Source: an uncultured Clostridia bacterium (GTDB lineage: Bacteria; Bacillota; Clostridia; Christensenellales; Borkfalkiaceae). Taken from it: a stretch of 51,200 nt of DNA. The first letter of the stretch is position 1, and each line of letters starts with the position of its first letter. Under the pieces are notes generated by a model that was given only the letters and a program-made list of their open reading frames with translations, was not told the origin of the DNA and made no database searches. The stretch spans positions 1 to 51,200 of the forward strand of contig CAMUFJ010000008.1 of NCBI GenBank assembly GCA_947088135.1, written 5' to 3'. The translations under genes were made by a program, and so were the position numbers. Shown one piece after another: positions 16,361 through 23,516 of the stretch.

Positions 16361-16376
16361 TATGTCTGACATAGTA
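16361..16376 (-). promoter_or_regulatory. Palindromic motif, copy 3 (between typA and yabP)
   Basis: Minus strand reads TACTATGTCAGACATA, identical to copy 4. It is 94 nt upstream of yabP, between the typA stop and its terminator. Confidence 0.55.
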
Positions 16377-16402
16377 CTTATTTTATGCGTTATATGTGCA
16401 AT

Positions 16403-18232
16403 TTATGCCTGCAATTTTGCTTTTGCACGCTCCTTTGCACGCAGTTCGCCGTCCAAGATCTGTTTACGGATCCGAATATTGAGCGGAGTGACCTCCAAAA
16501 GCTCGTCGTCACCGATAAACTCCAACGATTCTTCCAGACTGAGTTTTTTGGGCGGAATCAGCCGAAGCGCATCGTCCGAAGAAGAAGAACGGGTGTTCGT
16601 GAGATGTTTGGTTTTACATACGTTCACGTTGATATCCCCTTCCTTGGGAGAAACGCCGACCACCATGCCTTCGTAGACCGCGGTGCCCGCGGTGATGAAC
16701 AGAATCCCTCTCGCCTGCGCGTTGAATAAGCCATAGGTAACTGCCTCGCCCGTTTCAAACGCAACCAGCGAACCCGACTCCCGACGTTGAATTTCACCTT
16801 TGTGAGGCTGATATTCAAAGAATACGGAGCTCATGACTCCTTCGCCCTTCGTATCCGTTAGAAATTCGCTCTTATACCCGAACAGTCCGCGCGCGGGCAC
16901 CAAAAACTCCAAGCGCATACGCGACCCCATAGCCGTCATGTGCAGGAGCTCGCCCTTACGCTGTCCCATGCTTTGGAATACCGGCCCCGTCATGTCGCCG
17001 GGAACGTCGGCAATCAAGCGCTCCACAGGCTCGTGCAGCACGCCGTCGATTTCCTTATATAAGACCTTGGGGGCGCTCACTTGGAATTCATAACCCTCTC
17101 TGCGCATGGTTTCTATAAGAATGGAAAGGTGCATCTCTCCCCGTCCGCTCACACGGAATGCGTCGGCGGAATCGGTATCCTCTACGCGCAGGGATACGTC
17201 GCGCAAAAGTTCGCGGTACAATCTGTCGCGAAGATGACGGGTCGTTACCATTTTTCCCTCTTTTCCCGCAAAAGGAGAATCGTTTACCGAGAAAATCATT
17301 TCTACGGTGGGGTCGGTAATTTTTACAAAGGGAACGGGCTCAACCGCCTCGCTCGCGCAAACGGTATCGCCGATATTGATTTTTTCAAGCCCCGAGAAGC
17401 AGACGATGTCCCCCGCCCGCGCACTCTCGCAGGAAACGCGCTCCAATCCCTCGATTTCGTACAGGTTGACGAGCTTCCCGCGCACGCGTACTTCGGGACG
17501 GTTATAATTGCAAGCGGTAACGTCAGCCGACTGCCGTGCAACACCCCGTTCAATCCTGCCGATTCCGATGCGCCCCACGTATTCGTTATAATCGATTGAA
17601 GAAACGAGAATTTGAAGCGCACCCGTTTCATCCAAATCCAAGGGAGGGAAATGCGACAAAATCGTATCGAACAAGGGCGTAAGATCGGTTCCCGCAGTAT
17701 TCTCGTCCAAAGAAGCCGTTCCGTCCCTTCCCGAGCAGAACACGAACGGACTTTCCAGCTGGTCGTCGGTGGCGTTTAAATCCATTAAGAGTTCCAACAC
17801 CTCGTCGATGACCTCTTTGATCCGCGCATCGGGACGGTCGATTTTATTTACAACGATGATCAAACGCAAGCCGAGTTCCAACGCCTTTTGGGTAACAAAT
17901 CGGGTCTGCGGCATGGGCCCTTCCGCCGAATCCACCAAAATCAGCACACCCGAAACCATTTTGAGCGAGCGTTCCACTTCGCCCGAAAAATCCGCGTGCC
18001 CCGGTGTATCGACGATATTGATTTTAACGCCGTTATAGCGCATGGATGTGTTTTTCGCCAAAATGGTAATACCGCGCTCCCGTTCGAGCGTTCCGCTATC
18101 CATGACGCGATCCTCCACAACCTGATTTTCGCGGAAAGTACCGCCCTGTTTTAGCATTTGATCGACGAGCGTTGTTTTACCGTGGTCGACGTGCGCAATA
18201 ATCGCAATGTTTCTTAAATCTTCACGAACCAA
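16403..18232 (-). CDS. typA: Ribosome-associated GTPase TypA/BipA
   Basis: Translational GTPase of the EF-G family that aids 50S assembly and stress adaptation. The 609 residues show G1 AHVDHGKTT, the G2 region GITILAKN, G3 DTPGHADF and G4 NKIDRPDA, domain II, an EF-G-like V domain (HEPVERLIADVPGDMTG) and the TypA-specific C-terminus (LTNTRSSSSDDALRLIPP; EEVTPLNIRIRK-like). TTG 18230-18232 is chosen because GAGGTGA ends 5 nt upstream and the family starts with REDxRNIAIIAH; GTG at 18241 overlaps that ribosome site. Promoter TTGTGA-17-TACAAT can be read upstream. Confidence 0.95.
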   Translation of the reverse strand: MVREDLRNIAIIAHVDHGKTTLVDQMLKQGGTFRENQVVEDRVMDSGTLERERGITILAKNTSMRYNGVKINIVDTPGHADFSGEVERSLKMVSGVLILVDSAEGPMPQTRFVTQKALELGLRLIIVVNKIDRPDARIKEVIDEVLELLMDLNATDDQLESPFVFCSGRDGTASLDENTAGTDLTPLFDTILSHFPPLDLDETGALQILVSSIDYNEYVGRIGIGRIERGVARQSADVTACNYNRPEVRVRGKLVNLYEIEGLERVSCESARAGDIVCFSGLEKINIGDTVCASEAVEPVPFVKITDPTVEMIFSVNDSPFAGKEGKMVTTRHLRDRLYRELLRDVSLRVEDTDSADAFRVSGRGEMHLSILIETMRREGYEFQVSAPKVLYKEIDGVLHEPVERLIADVPGDMTGPVFQSMGQRKGELLHMTAMGSRMRLEFLVPARGLFGYKSEFLTDTKGEGVMSSVFFEYQPHKGEIQRRESGSLVAFETGEAVTYGLFNAQARGILFITAGTAVYEGMVVGVSPKEGDINVNVCKTKHLTNTRSSSSDDALRLIPPKKLSLEESLEFIGDDELLEVTPLNIRIRKQILDGELRAKERAKAKLQA

Positions 18233-18319
18233 AATCTTCACCTCATGTATTTATCCCGAATATTGTAAACCAAACGGGAAAATTTCACAACAAAAAATGA
18301 TTCCCTTTTGAAAAATATC

Positions 18320-18347
18320 AAAAAAAACGCCGCCGAGGCGGGTTTTT
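18320..18347 (-). terminator. Terminator after folA
   Basis: On the minus strand a CCCGCC...GGCGG-type stem is followed by eight T residues; it ends the gltX-thyA-folA operon. Confidence 0.8.
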
Positions 18348-18355
18348 GTTTGAAA

Positions 18356-18859
18356 CTAACAGGAATAATGCGCTACACGGCGGTTGCGGTAGGTGCAAAA
18401 GCGGATCGTGTAGCCGTTGTCCTCTTCGGGCGCGCTCTCGTAGGCAAGTTCGAAGCCGTCGTCCGCGTCGAGATCGGGCGCAAAAACCTCCGCTCCCCCG
18501 TCCGCATCCACTTTCGTTACCAGCACCTCCGTGCAGTACGGAATGAGCGTACGGTAGACGCTTGCCCCCCCGATCACGAACACATCGTCGTCGGGATATT
18601 TTTTGACTTCCGCAAAAAGCTCGTCAAGCCCGTGGACGGTAATCACGTCTTTGTCGACGTCCTCGGGCGACAAAACAATATTGACGCGGTTTTTGAGCGG
18701 TTTGCCGTTTGGAAAAGAGCGCAAGGTATTCAGCCCCATTACGACGGTTTTGCCCTTCGTCGTTTCGCGGAAAAACTTCATATCCTTGGGCAGCGAAAAC
18801 ATCAAATCGTTTGCTTTCCCGATGCCCCAGTTTCTATCTGCGTGAAAAATTGCTTTCAT
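18356..18859 (-). CDS. folA: Dihydrofolate reductase
   Basis: Reduces dihydrofolate to tetrahydrofolate with NADPH. The 167 residues contain the N-terminal GIGKANDLMFSLPKDMKFF (substrate-binding Met20-type loop with Asp as the catalytic acid), KTVVMGLNTLRSFPNGKPLKNRVNIVLS and the nucleotide motif VFVIGGASVYRTLIPYC. Length is normal for a chromosomal enzyme. It follows thyA by 9 nt, consistent with recycling the dihydrofolate made by ThyA. Confidence 0.96.
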   Translation of the reverse strand: MKAIFHADRNWGIGKANDLMFSLPKDMKFFRETTKGKTVVMGLNTLRSFPNGKPLKNRVNIVLSPEDVDKDVITVHGLDELFAEVKKYPDDDVFVIGGASVYRTLIPYCTEVLVTKVDADGGAEVFAPDLDADDGFELAYESAPEEDNGYTIRFCTYRNRRVAHYSC

Positions 18860-18868
18860 ATTACCTCA

Positions 18869-19699
18869 TTAAATGGCAACGGGAATTTTAATTTCCAGTT
18901 TGCTGAACTCGTAATCCTCCAAACGGAAGCTGTCAACCGTGAAATCGTAAAAATTCTTGACCGAAGGATCTACGACAAGGCGGGGCGCTTTCTTCTGCGG
19001 GTTGTTTAAAATCTCGTTCACAATGGGGATATGCCTATCGTACAAATGCGCGTCGGCAATCACGTGAACAAGTTCGCCCGCCTTAAACCCGCTCACCTGC
19101 GCAAACATGATAAGAAGCACCGCATATTGCACGACGTTCCAATTATTTGCCGTAAGCATATCGTTGGAACGTTGGTTTAAAATGCCGTTGAGTACGTCTC
19201 CCGAAACGTTGAAGGTCATGGAATAAGCGCAAGGGTATAGATTCATCTCGTGTAGATCGCTGAAATTGTAGATATTCGTCATGATCCTGCGGGAAGCGGG
19301 ATTGTGCTTTAAATCATACAAAACGCGGTCAACTTGATCGAACTCCCCTTCCTTGTAAATATGCTTTTGTGCAAGCTGATAGCCGTAAGCCTTCCCGATA
19401 GAGCCGTTTTCATCCGCCCAACTGTCCCAAATATGGGAATTCAAATCCTTGACGTTGTTGCTCTTTTTCTGCCAGATCCACAGGAGCTCGTCCACGCATG
19501 ATTTGAACGCCGTGCGGCGAATAGTAAGAATGGGAAATTCCTCCTGCAAGTTGTAGCGGTTTACAATGCCGAATTTTTTCACCGTATGAGCGGGCGTGCC
19601 GTCCTCCCAATGCGGGCGAACCTGCAAATCCGTGTCCCATACGCCGTTTTGCATAATGTCGTTACAGTTGGCAATAAACAGCTCGTCTGCCCTGCTCAT
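18869..19699 (-). CDS. thyA: Thymidylate synthase ThyA
   Basis: Methylates dUMP to dTMP using methylene-tetrahydrofolate. The 276 residues carry the dUMP-binding RRIMTNIYNFSDL, the catalytic cysteine in LYPCAYSMTFNV, the QRSNDMLTANNWNVVQYAVLL block and the C-terminal LEIKIPVAI. ATG 19699 is chosen for the AAGGAG ribosome site and the family start MSRADELF; it lies 2 nt after the gltX stop. Together with folA it makes a classical folate/dTMP pair, so the flavin-dependent ThyX is not needed. Confidence 0.96.
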   Translation of the reverse strand: MSRADELFIANCNDIMQNGVWDTDLQVRPHWEDGTPAHTVKKFGIVNRYNLQEEFPILTIRRTAFKSCVDELLWIWQKKSNNVKDLNSHIWDSWADENGSIGKAYGYQLAQKHIYKEGEFDQVDRVLYDLKHNPASRRIMTNIYNFSDLHEMNLYPCAYSMTFNVSGDVLNGILNQRSNDMLTANNWNVVQYAVLLIMFAQVSGFKAGELVHVIADAHLYDRHIPIVNEILNNPQKKAPRLVVDPSVKNFYDFTVDSFRLEDYEFSKLEIKIPVAI

Positions 19700-19701
19700 C
19701 T

Positions 19702-21339
19702 TTACTCCTTTGCGGCGTCGATGCGCGCCCTTGTTTCTTTTTCGCCTAAAATCTGCATGATCGACCACAAGTCGGGCGTATTGGCTTTTCCCGTCACCGC
19801 AATGCGCAGCACTTCGGCAACGTCGGCAACGCTTCCCTTGTAAGCTTCGGGATTTTGCTTATAATCCTTCATTTCCGCCGCAAAGCCGTGCGCGCCCGCT
19901 ACCGCTTTTACCTTGGAAAACCAAACCTGCGCATCATCCGAATTGTTGTAAGAGGCAAGAAAATCTTGTAAAATCGCAGTTCTGTCCGCATTATTTACCC
20001 GATATTCGTCAATGCGGGCGGTTTTTTCAAAAAAGTATGCGATAAACTCTACCGCCTGCTTTGCCGTGGTGAAATCCTTTCTGCGCTTTTTTCCCGAAGT
20101 GCCCATGCACAAATCGAGCACGCGGGTGAGATACGTTTCGTCTTTAAAATATGCCTGTTGCGCTTCGCTTCCGTACTCTTCCGCCCAAGCTTTAAGGAAA
20201 ACGAGCATTTCCGGCGCGGAAAGCTTTGCAAGCTCGTTTTTGGAAATGTCGTTGAGCTTGTCCAAATCGAACAGCGCGCCGCTTTTGCCCATTTTCTCCA
20301 CGCTGAACTTGAAATTTTCAAGAGGCGCGTCGGGGTTTTTCAGATACCACTCTTCGAAATTGGAGTTAAGGAGCGTGAGCATATAAACCTTGACCGCTCG
20401 GGGATAATAGCCCTCCATGCGGTAAAACTCCAAGGAAAGTTCGGGATCTTTGCGCTTGGAAAGCTTGCGTCGGGTTTCTCCGTCCTGCTTCATGAGCGAA
20501 CAGTTGTGCCCGTAGCGGGGACGCTCGAAACCAAGCGCGTCGAAAAGCTCTATGTGAATGGGAAGAGAAGCAAGCCACTCCTCACCGCGCAGAACGAGCG
20601 TCGTGCGCATGAAATGGTCGTCGATCGCGTGAGCGAAATGGTAAGTTGGAATGCCGTCGCTCTTTAAAATCACTACATCCTGATCGTTTTCGGTAACGGT
20701 GATCTCCCCTTTGATCCTGTCGCGGAATTTCAGCTTATTTTCGGGATTGCCGAGCGAACGCAGACGAATGACGAAAGGTTTGCCCTCGGCAAGCTTTCGA
20801 TCGATTTCCTCCTCCGTCAAATCACGGCACTTCGCATACTTACCGTAGTATCCCGTAATTTCCTTTTTTGCGGTTTGTTCTTCGCGGAGCGCAGTTAACT
20901 CTTCCTCCGTGCAAAAACAAGGATACGCTCTGCCGCGCGCAATCAAATCTTTTGCAAACGCCCTGTAAATCTCCGCCCGCTGACGCTGATAATAGGGCGC
21001 GTATGCATTCTCAGCCCCCTCGATTTCCGCTCCCTCGTCGAATTTGATATCGAAATAGCGGAGCGCGTTTTTTACCGCCTCCACCGCGCCGTCCACTTTG
21101 CGCTTTAAATCGGTATCCTCGATGCGAAGATACAAAACTCCACCGCTCTGGTGGGCAATACGCTCGTTGGCGATCGCCACAAATAAATTTCCGAGATGAA
21201 TGAATCCCGTAGGCGAAGGCGCAAGCCGAGTGACCTCCGCACCCTTTTCAAGCGCGCGGGGCGGATACTTTTCCTCGTAAAAAGCAAGGGCGGGATACTC
21301 CCCCGGAAGCAGTTTTTCGGCAAGTTTTTTGTAATTCAT
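19702..21339 (-). CDS. gltX: Glutamyl-tRNA synthetase (divergent N-terminal extension)
   Basis: Class I synthetase charging tRNA-Glu. The 545 residues show about 36 extra N-terminal residues (MNYKKLAEKLLPGEYPALAF) before the usual TRLAPSPTGFIHLGNL, in which HIGH reads HLGN. ATP-binding KLSKRKDPE is present, as is YLRIEDTDLKRK. The extension and relatively long body suggest a lineage-specific GltX variant, possibly non-discriminating. ATG 21339 follows AGGAGG. Palindromic motif copy 4 abuts the ribosome site, so expression may be controlled there. thyA and folA follow in the same operon. No T-box leader is present. Confidence 0.94.
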   Translation of the reverse strand: MNYKKLAEKLLPGEYPALAFYEEKYPPRALEKGAEVTRLAPSPTGFIHLGNLFVAIANERIAHQSGGVLYLRIEDTDLKRKVDGAVEAVKNALRYFDIKFDEGAEIEGAENAYAPYYQRQRAEIYRAFAKDLIARGRAYPCFCTEEELTALREEQTAKKEITGYYGKYAKCRDLTEEEIDRKLAEGKPFVIRLRSLGNPENKLKFRDRIKGEITVTENDQDVVILKSDGIPTYHFAHAIDDHFMRTTLVLRGEEWLASLPIHIELFDALGFERPRYGHNCSLMKQDGETRRKLSKRKDPELSLEFYRMEGYYPRAVKVYMLTLLNSNFEEWYLKNPDAPLENFKFSVEKMGKSGALFDLDKLNDISKNELAKLSAPEMLVFLKAWAEEYGSEAQQAYFKDETYLTRVLDLCMGTSGKKRRKDFTTAKQAVEFIAYFFEKTARIDEYRVNNADRTAILQDFLASYNNSDDAQVWFSKVKAVAGAHGFAAEMKDYKQNPEAYKGSVADVAEVLRIAVTGKANTPDLWSIMQILGEKETRARIDAAKE

Positions 21340-21356
21340 AACGCTTTTTTACCTCC

Positions 21357-21372
21357 TATGTCTGACATAGTA
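21357..21372 (-). promoter_or_regulatory. Palindromic motif, copy 4 (upstream of gltX)
   Basis: Minus strand reads TACTATGTCAGACATA, directly followed by GGAGG of the gltX ribosome site. A weak TTGCTG lies 19 nt before TACTAT; copy 3 has TTGCAC at the same distance. Confidence 0.6.
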
Positions 21373-21382
21373 CTGTTTAAAC

Positions 21383-22360
21383 TCAAATATTCAGCAATTT
21401 TAACGTATCGGGTGCAATTTCCGCAAGCCCGTTTTCGATATCGTGAACAAGCTCCACCGCCCGTTCCAAATAAGGCGTTTCCACTCCTTTGCGCTTCGCG
21501 GCCTTTACCGCCGCGCCTGCAACAAAGTCGATATCGCACCGCTTTCCCGACTCCAAATCGCGGAGCATTCCCGAATAGGTATGGCGGTAGCGTTTTAATG
21601 CAACAGGCAATAAAATCCCTCCGCAAAAAGGGAAGACTTTAAATAAATCGTGTCCGTTGAGAGGCAGCTTCTTTGCCCCGTACGCCCTTGCGACGGCAAA
21701 CAATTCACGGATAAGACGCATACATATGCGTCTGTATTTTTTGGCGAGTACACCGAAAGGCAAGCCCGAAATGACGGAAAGCGTAGAAAAACAGGCGTTC
21801 GTGGCGAGCTTTGCAAAACGGAGTTCGTATAAATTACCCGTCGTAACGTTGAAAGCATCGGAAAGCAGATCGACAATTTCTCCGAGCCGTTCTCCCGCGC
21901 CGAGCGCGCCGACTCCGACGTGAAAACCTGCATCGCTCGAAATTCTTACTTCGCCTCCCTTTACGAGCTCCGCACCCCAAGAGAGTACTCCGCCGTAAAC
22001 GGCATTCGCGCCGAAAACCTCCGCCAACCCTTCTTCGGGCAAGCCGTTTTGCACGGTAAGAAGCGCGCCGTCCCGTTTGAGATAGGGCTTGATTTGCTCC
22101 GCAATAGAGCGGTTTTCCCTCTGCTTGGTCGCAAGCACGATCAAATCGTACTCCCCTTCCATTTCCTCGGGTAAAAGCGCGTTGACGTTTTGGCAGACCG
22201 TTTTTTCATCGGGCAGGAGAATGGTCGCCCCCTCGCCCTTCAATGCCGAAACGTGCTCGCGGTTTCGGCTCACAAGGTCGCACGTAATTCCCGCACGGGT
22301 CAGCATCACGCCGAAGGACGTACCCATCGCGCCCGCGCCGAAGATACACACACGCATCAT
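21383..22360 (-). CDS. panE: Ketopantoate reductase (2-dehydropantoate 2-reductase)
   Basis: NADPH-dependent reduction of ketopantoate to pantoate for coenzyme A synthesis. The 325 residues show N-terminal Rossmann motif IFGAGAMGTSFGVMLTRAG, the central LTVQNGLPEE motif, and a helical C-terminal domain with LRFAKLATNACFSTLSVISG, which contains the catalytic Lys. PanE/ApbA homologs are also used for other 2-oxo acids, so substrate is probable, not certain. Its ATG overlaps the aroK stop (ATGA), with no panB or panC nearby. Confidence 0.87.
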   Translation of the reverse strand: MMRVCIFGAGAMGTSFGVMLTRAGITCDLVSRNREHVSALKGEGATILLPDEKTVCQNVNALLPEEMEGEYDLIVLATKQRENRSIAEQIKPYLKRDGALLTVQNGLPEEGLAEVFGANAVYGGVLSWGAELVKGGEVRISSDAGFHVGVGALGAGERLGEIVDLLSDAFNVTTGNLYELRFAKLATNACFSTLSVISGLPFGVLAKKYRRICMRLIRELFAVARAYGAKKLPLNGHDLFKVFPFCGGILLPVALKRYRHTYSGMLRDLESGKRCDIDFVAGAAVKAAKRKGVETPYLERAVELVHDIENGLAEIAPDTLKLLNI

Positions 22361-22860
22361 ATCAACCCTATCGCGCGAACGATCGCGTCGGCGGTTTCCT
22401 CCACCGTCTGTCCGTTGCAGTCCACCGTGATTTGAGCGTACTTTTCATAAAGAGGAATGCGCTCCGCAAACAATCCTTTTAAATCGGTAATATTTCCGCG
22501 CATAACAACGCCCCTTTTTCGGAAGCTCGGAATCCGACGCGCAATCGCGTTTTCGTCGAGCTTTAAATAGACGATTTTTCCGATTCCCGCGAGGTGTTCC
22601 ATTGCGCGCGGCAAATAGCAAACGCTTCCGCCCGTTGCAATCACGCAACGGGAAGCGTGCAAACCCGCATTTACCCGCTCCTCGATTTTCAGAAAACCAT
22701 TCGCGCCCTTTTTTTCGATAATATCGGAAAGCAACATATTTTCTTCGCCCTGAATGAGCAAATCGCAATCGATAAAGCCGTAGCCGATTTTTTTTGCGAG
22801 CAGCACCCCCGCCGTACTTTTGCCCGACGAAGGCATACCGATAAGCACGATGTTTTCCAT
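22357..22860 (-). CDS. aroK: Shikimate kinase
   Basis: Phosphorylates shikimate at O3. The 167 residues begin MENIVLIGMPSSGKSTAG (P-loop), followed by FIDCDLLIQ (the DxD magnesium/shikimate motif) and ATGGSVCYLPRAMEHL, where the usual GGG is TGGS. Lid and adenine-binding sites (FRKRGVVMRG) are present. ATG 22858-22860 is chosen because the longer frame (ATG 22881) runs through the -10 box; 9 nt separate TATAAT from ATG, with no ribosome site, so the mRNA is nearly leaderless. panE is coupled downstream. Confidence 0.92.
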   Translation of the reverse strand: MENIVLIGMPSSGKSTAGVLLAKKIGYGFIDCDLLIQGEENMLLSDIIEKKGANGFLKIEERVNAGLHASRCVIATGGSVCYLPRAMEHLAGIGKIVYLKLDENAIARRIPSFRKRGVVMRGNITDLKGLFAERIPLYEKYAQITVDCNGQTVEETADAIVRAIGLI

Positions 22861-22869
22861 ACTTTTTTC

Positions 22870-22898
22870 ATTATAGCGCATCTGAGAAAAATTGTCAA
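22870..22898 (-). promoter_or_regulatory. Promoter giving a near-leaderless aroK transcript
   Basis: Minus strand: TTGACA (22893-22898), 17-nt spacer and TATAAT (22870-22875), a full consensus. Nine nt (GAAAAAAGT) lie before ATG 22860, leaving a 5' end of about 0-4 nt. Confidence 0.8.
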
Positions 22899-22994
22899 TC
22901 GTAGCGGGCGCCTGAATGAGGGAAAGCGCAAAAAAAATGCAAGTCGTTTTTCCGCTTTGTTTTGATATTTTTTTATAAAAACGGTAAAAAAAGG

Positions 22995-23023
22995 TTGTAA
23001 TTCTTTTGCGGATATGGTATAAT
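22995..23023 (+). promoter_or_regulatory. Promoter of secG
   Basis: TTGTAA (22995-23000), 17-nt spacer and TATAAT (23018-23023), with a leader of about 31 nt carrying AAAGGAAAGG before ATG 23061. Confidence 0.8.
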
Positions 23024-23060
23024 GAAAAACGTATTTTGCAATATAAAAGGAAAGGTCACT

Positions 23061-23399
23061 ATGAATCTTTTGGCAATGCTCAATAACCTGTTGATTGCGG
23101 AGGAAGCTTTCGGCTCTCCCGAATCTTATACGGCATACCGTGCCGTAAGCCTTACGCTTATCGTTTGCATGGGCGTTGCGGCGCTTGCGGCAATCGTGCT
23201 CGTTATGTTACAACCCGGTAATTCGCAAGGGATCGACGCGCTCGGCGGTTCCAGCGAAACGTTCTATGGAAAAAACAAGGGAAAATCTCTTGAAGCCAAG
23301 CTTAAACTTTGGACGGTTATTTGTCTTGTGGTACTCGCTTTATTTGCCATTGCGTTCTTTATCGTGCAAATTCCCGGTATTTGGGGCTTGGCATTCTAA
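23061..23399 (+). CDS. secG: Protein translocase subunit SecG
   Basis: Small membrane subunit of the SecYEG export channel. The 112 residues have two membrane helices (residues about 30-50 and 85-105) around the conserved loop with LQPGNSQGIDALGGSSETFYGKNKGKS. An N-terminal extension precedes the first helix. ATG 23061 has AAAGGAAAGG upstream; a longer in-frame start at 23022 would overlap the -10 box. The position before rnr-smpB is a frequent Firmicute order. Confidence 0.92.
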   Translation: MNLLAMLNNLLIAEEAFGSPESYTAYRAVSLTLIVCMGVAALAAIVLVMLQPGNSQGIDALGGSSETFYGKNKGKSLEAKLKLWTVICLVVLALFAIAFFIVQIPGIWGLAF

Positions 23400-23423
23400 C
23401 GACAAAGCAAAATTCGCATTACC

Positions 23424-23453
23424 AAAGGGGCGGCTTCGGGCTTGCCCCTTTTA
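23424..23453 (+). terminator. Terminator between secG and rnr
   Basis: AAAGGGGC (23424-23431) pairs with GCCCCTTT before T4ATTT. It may only partly stop transcription, since no good promoter was seen before rnr. Confidence 0.75.
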
Positions 23454-23516
23454 TTTCAAAACAATTTCGGAAGAATTTCCTTTCGAAAACAGTTATCATT
23501 AAGGAGTCAAATCAGT

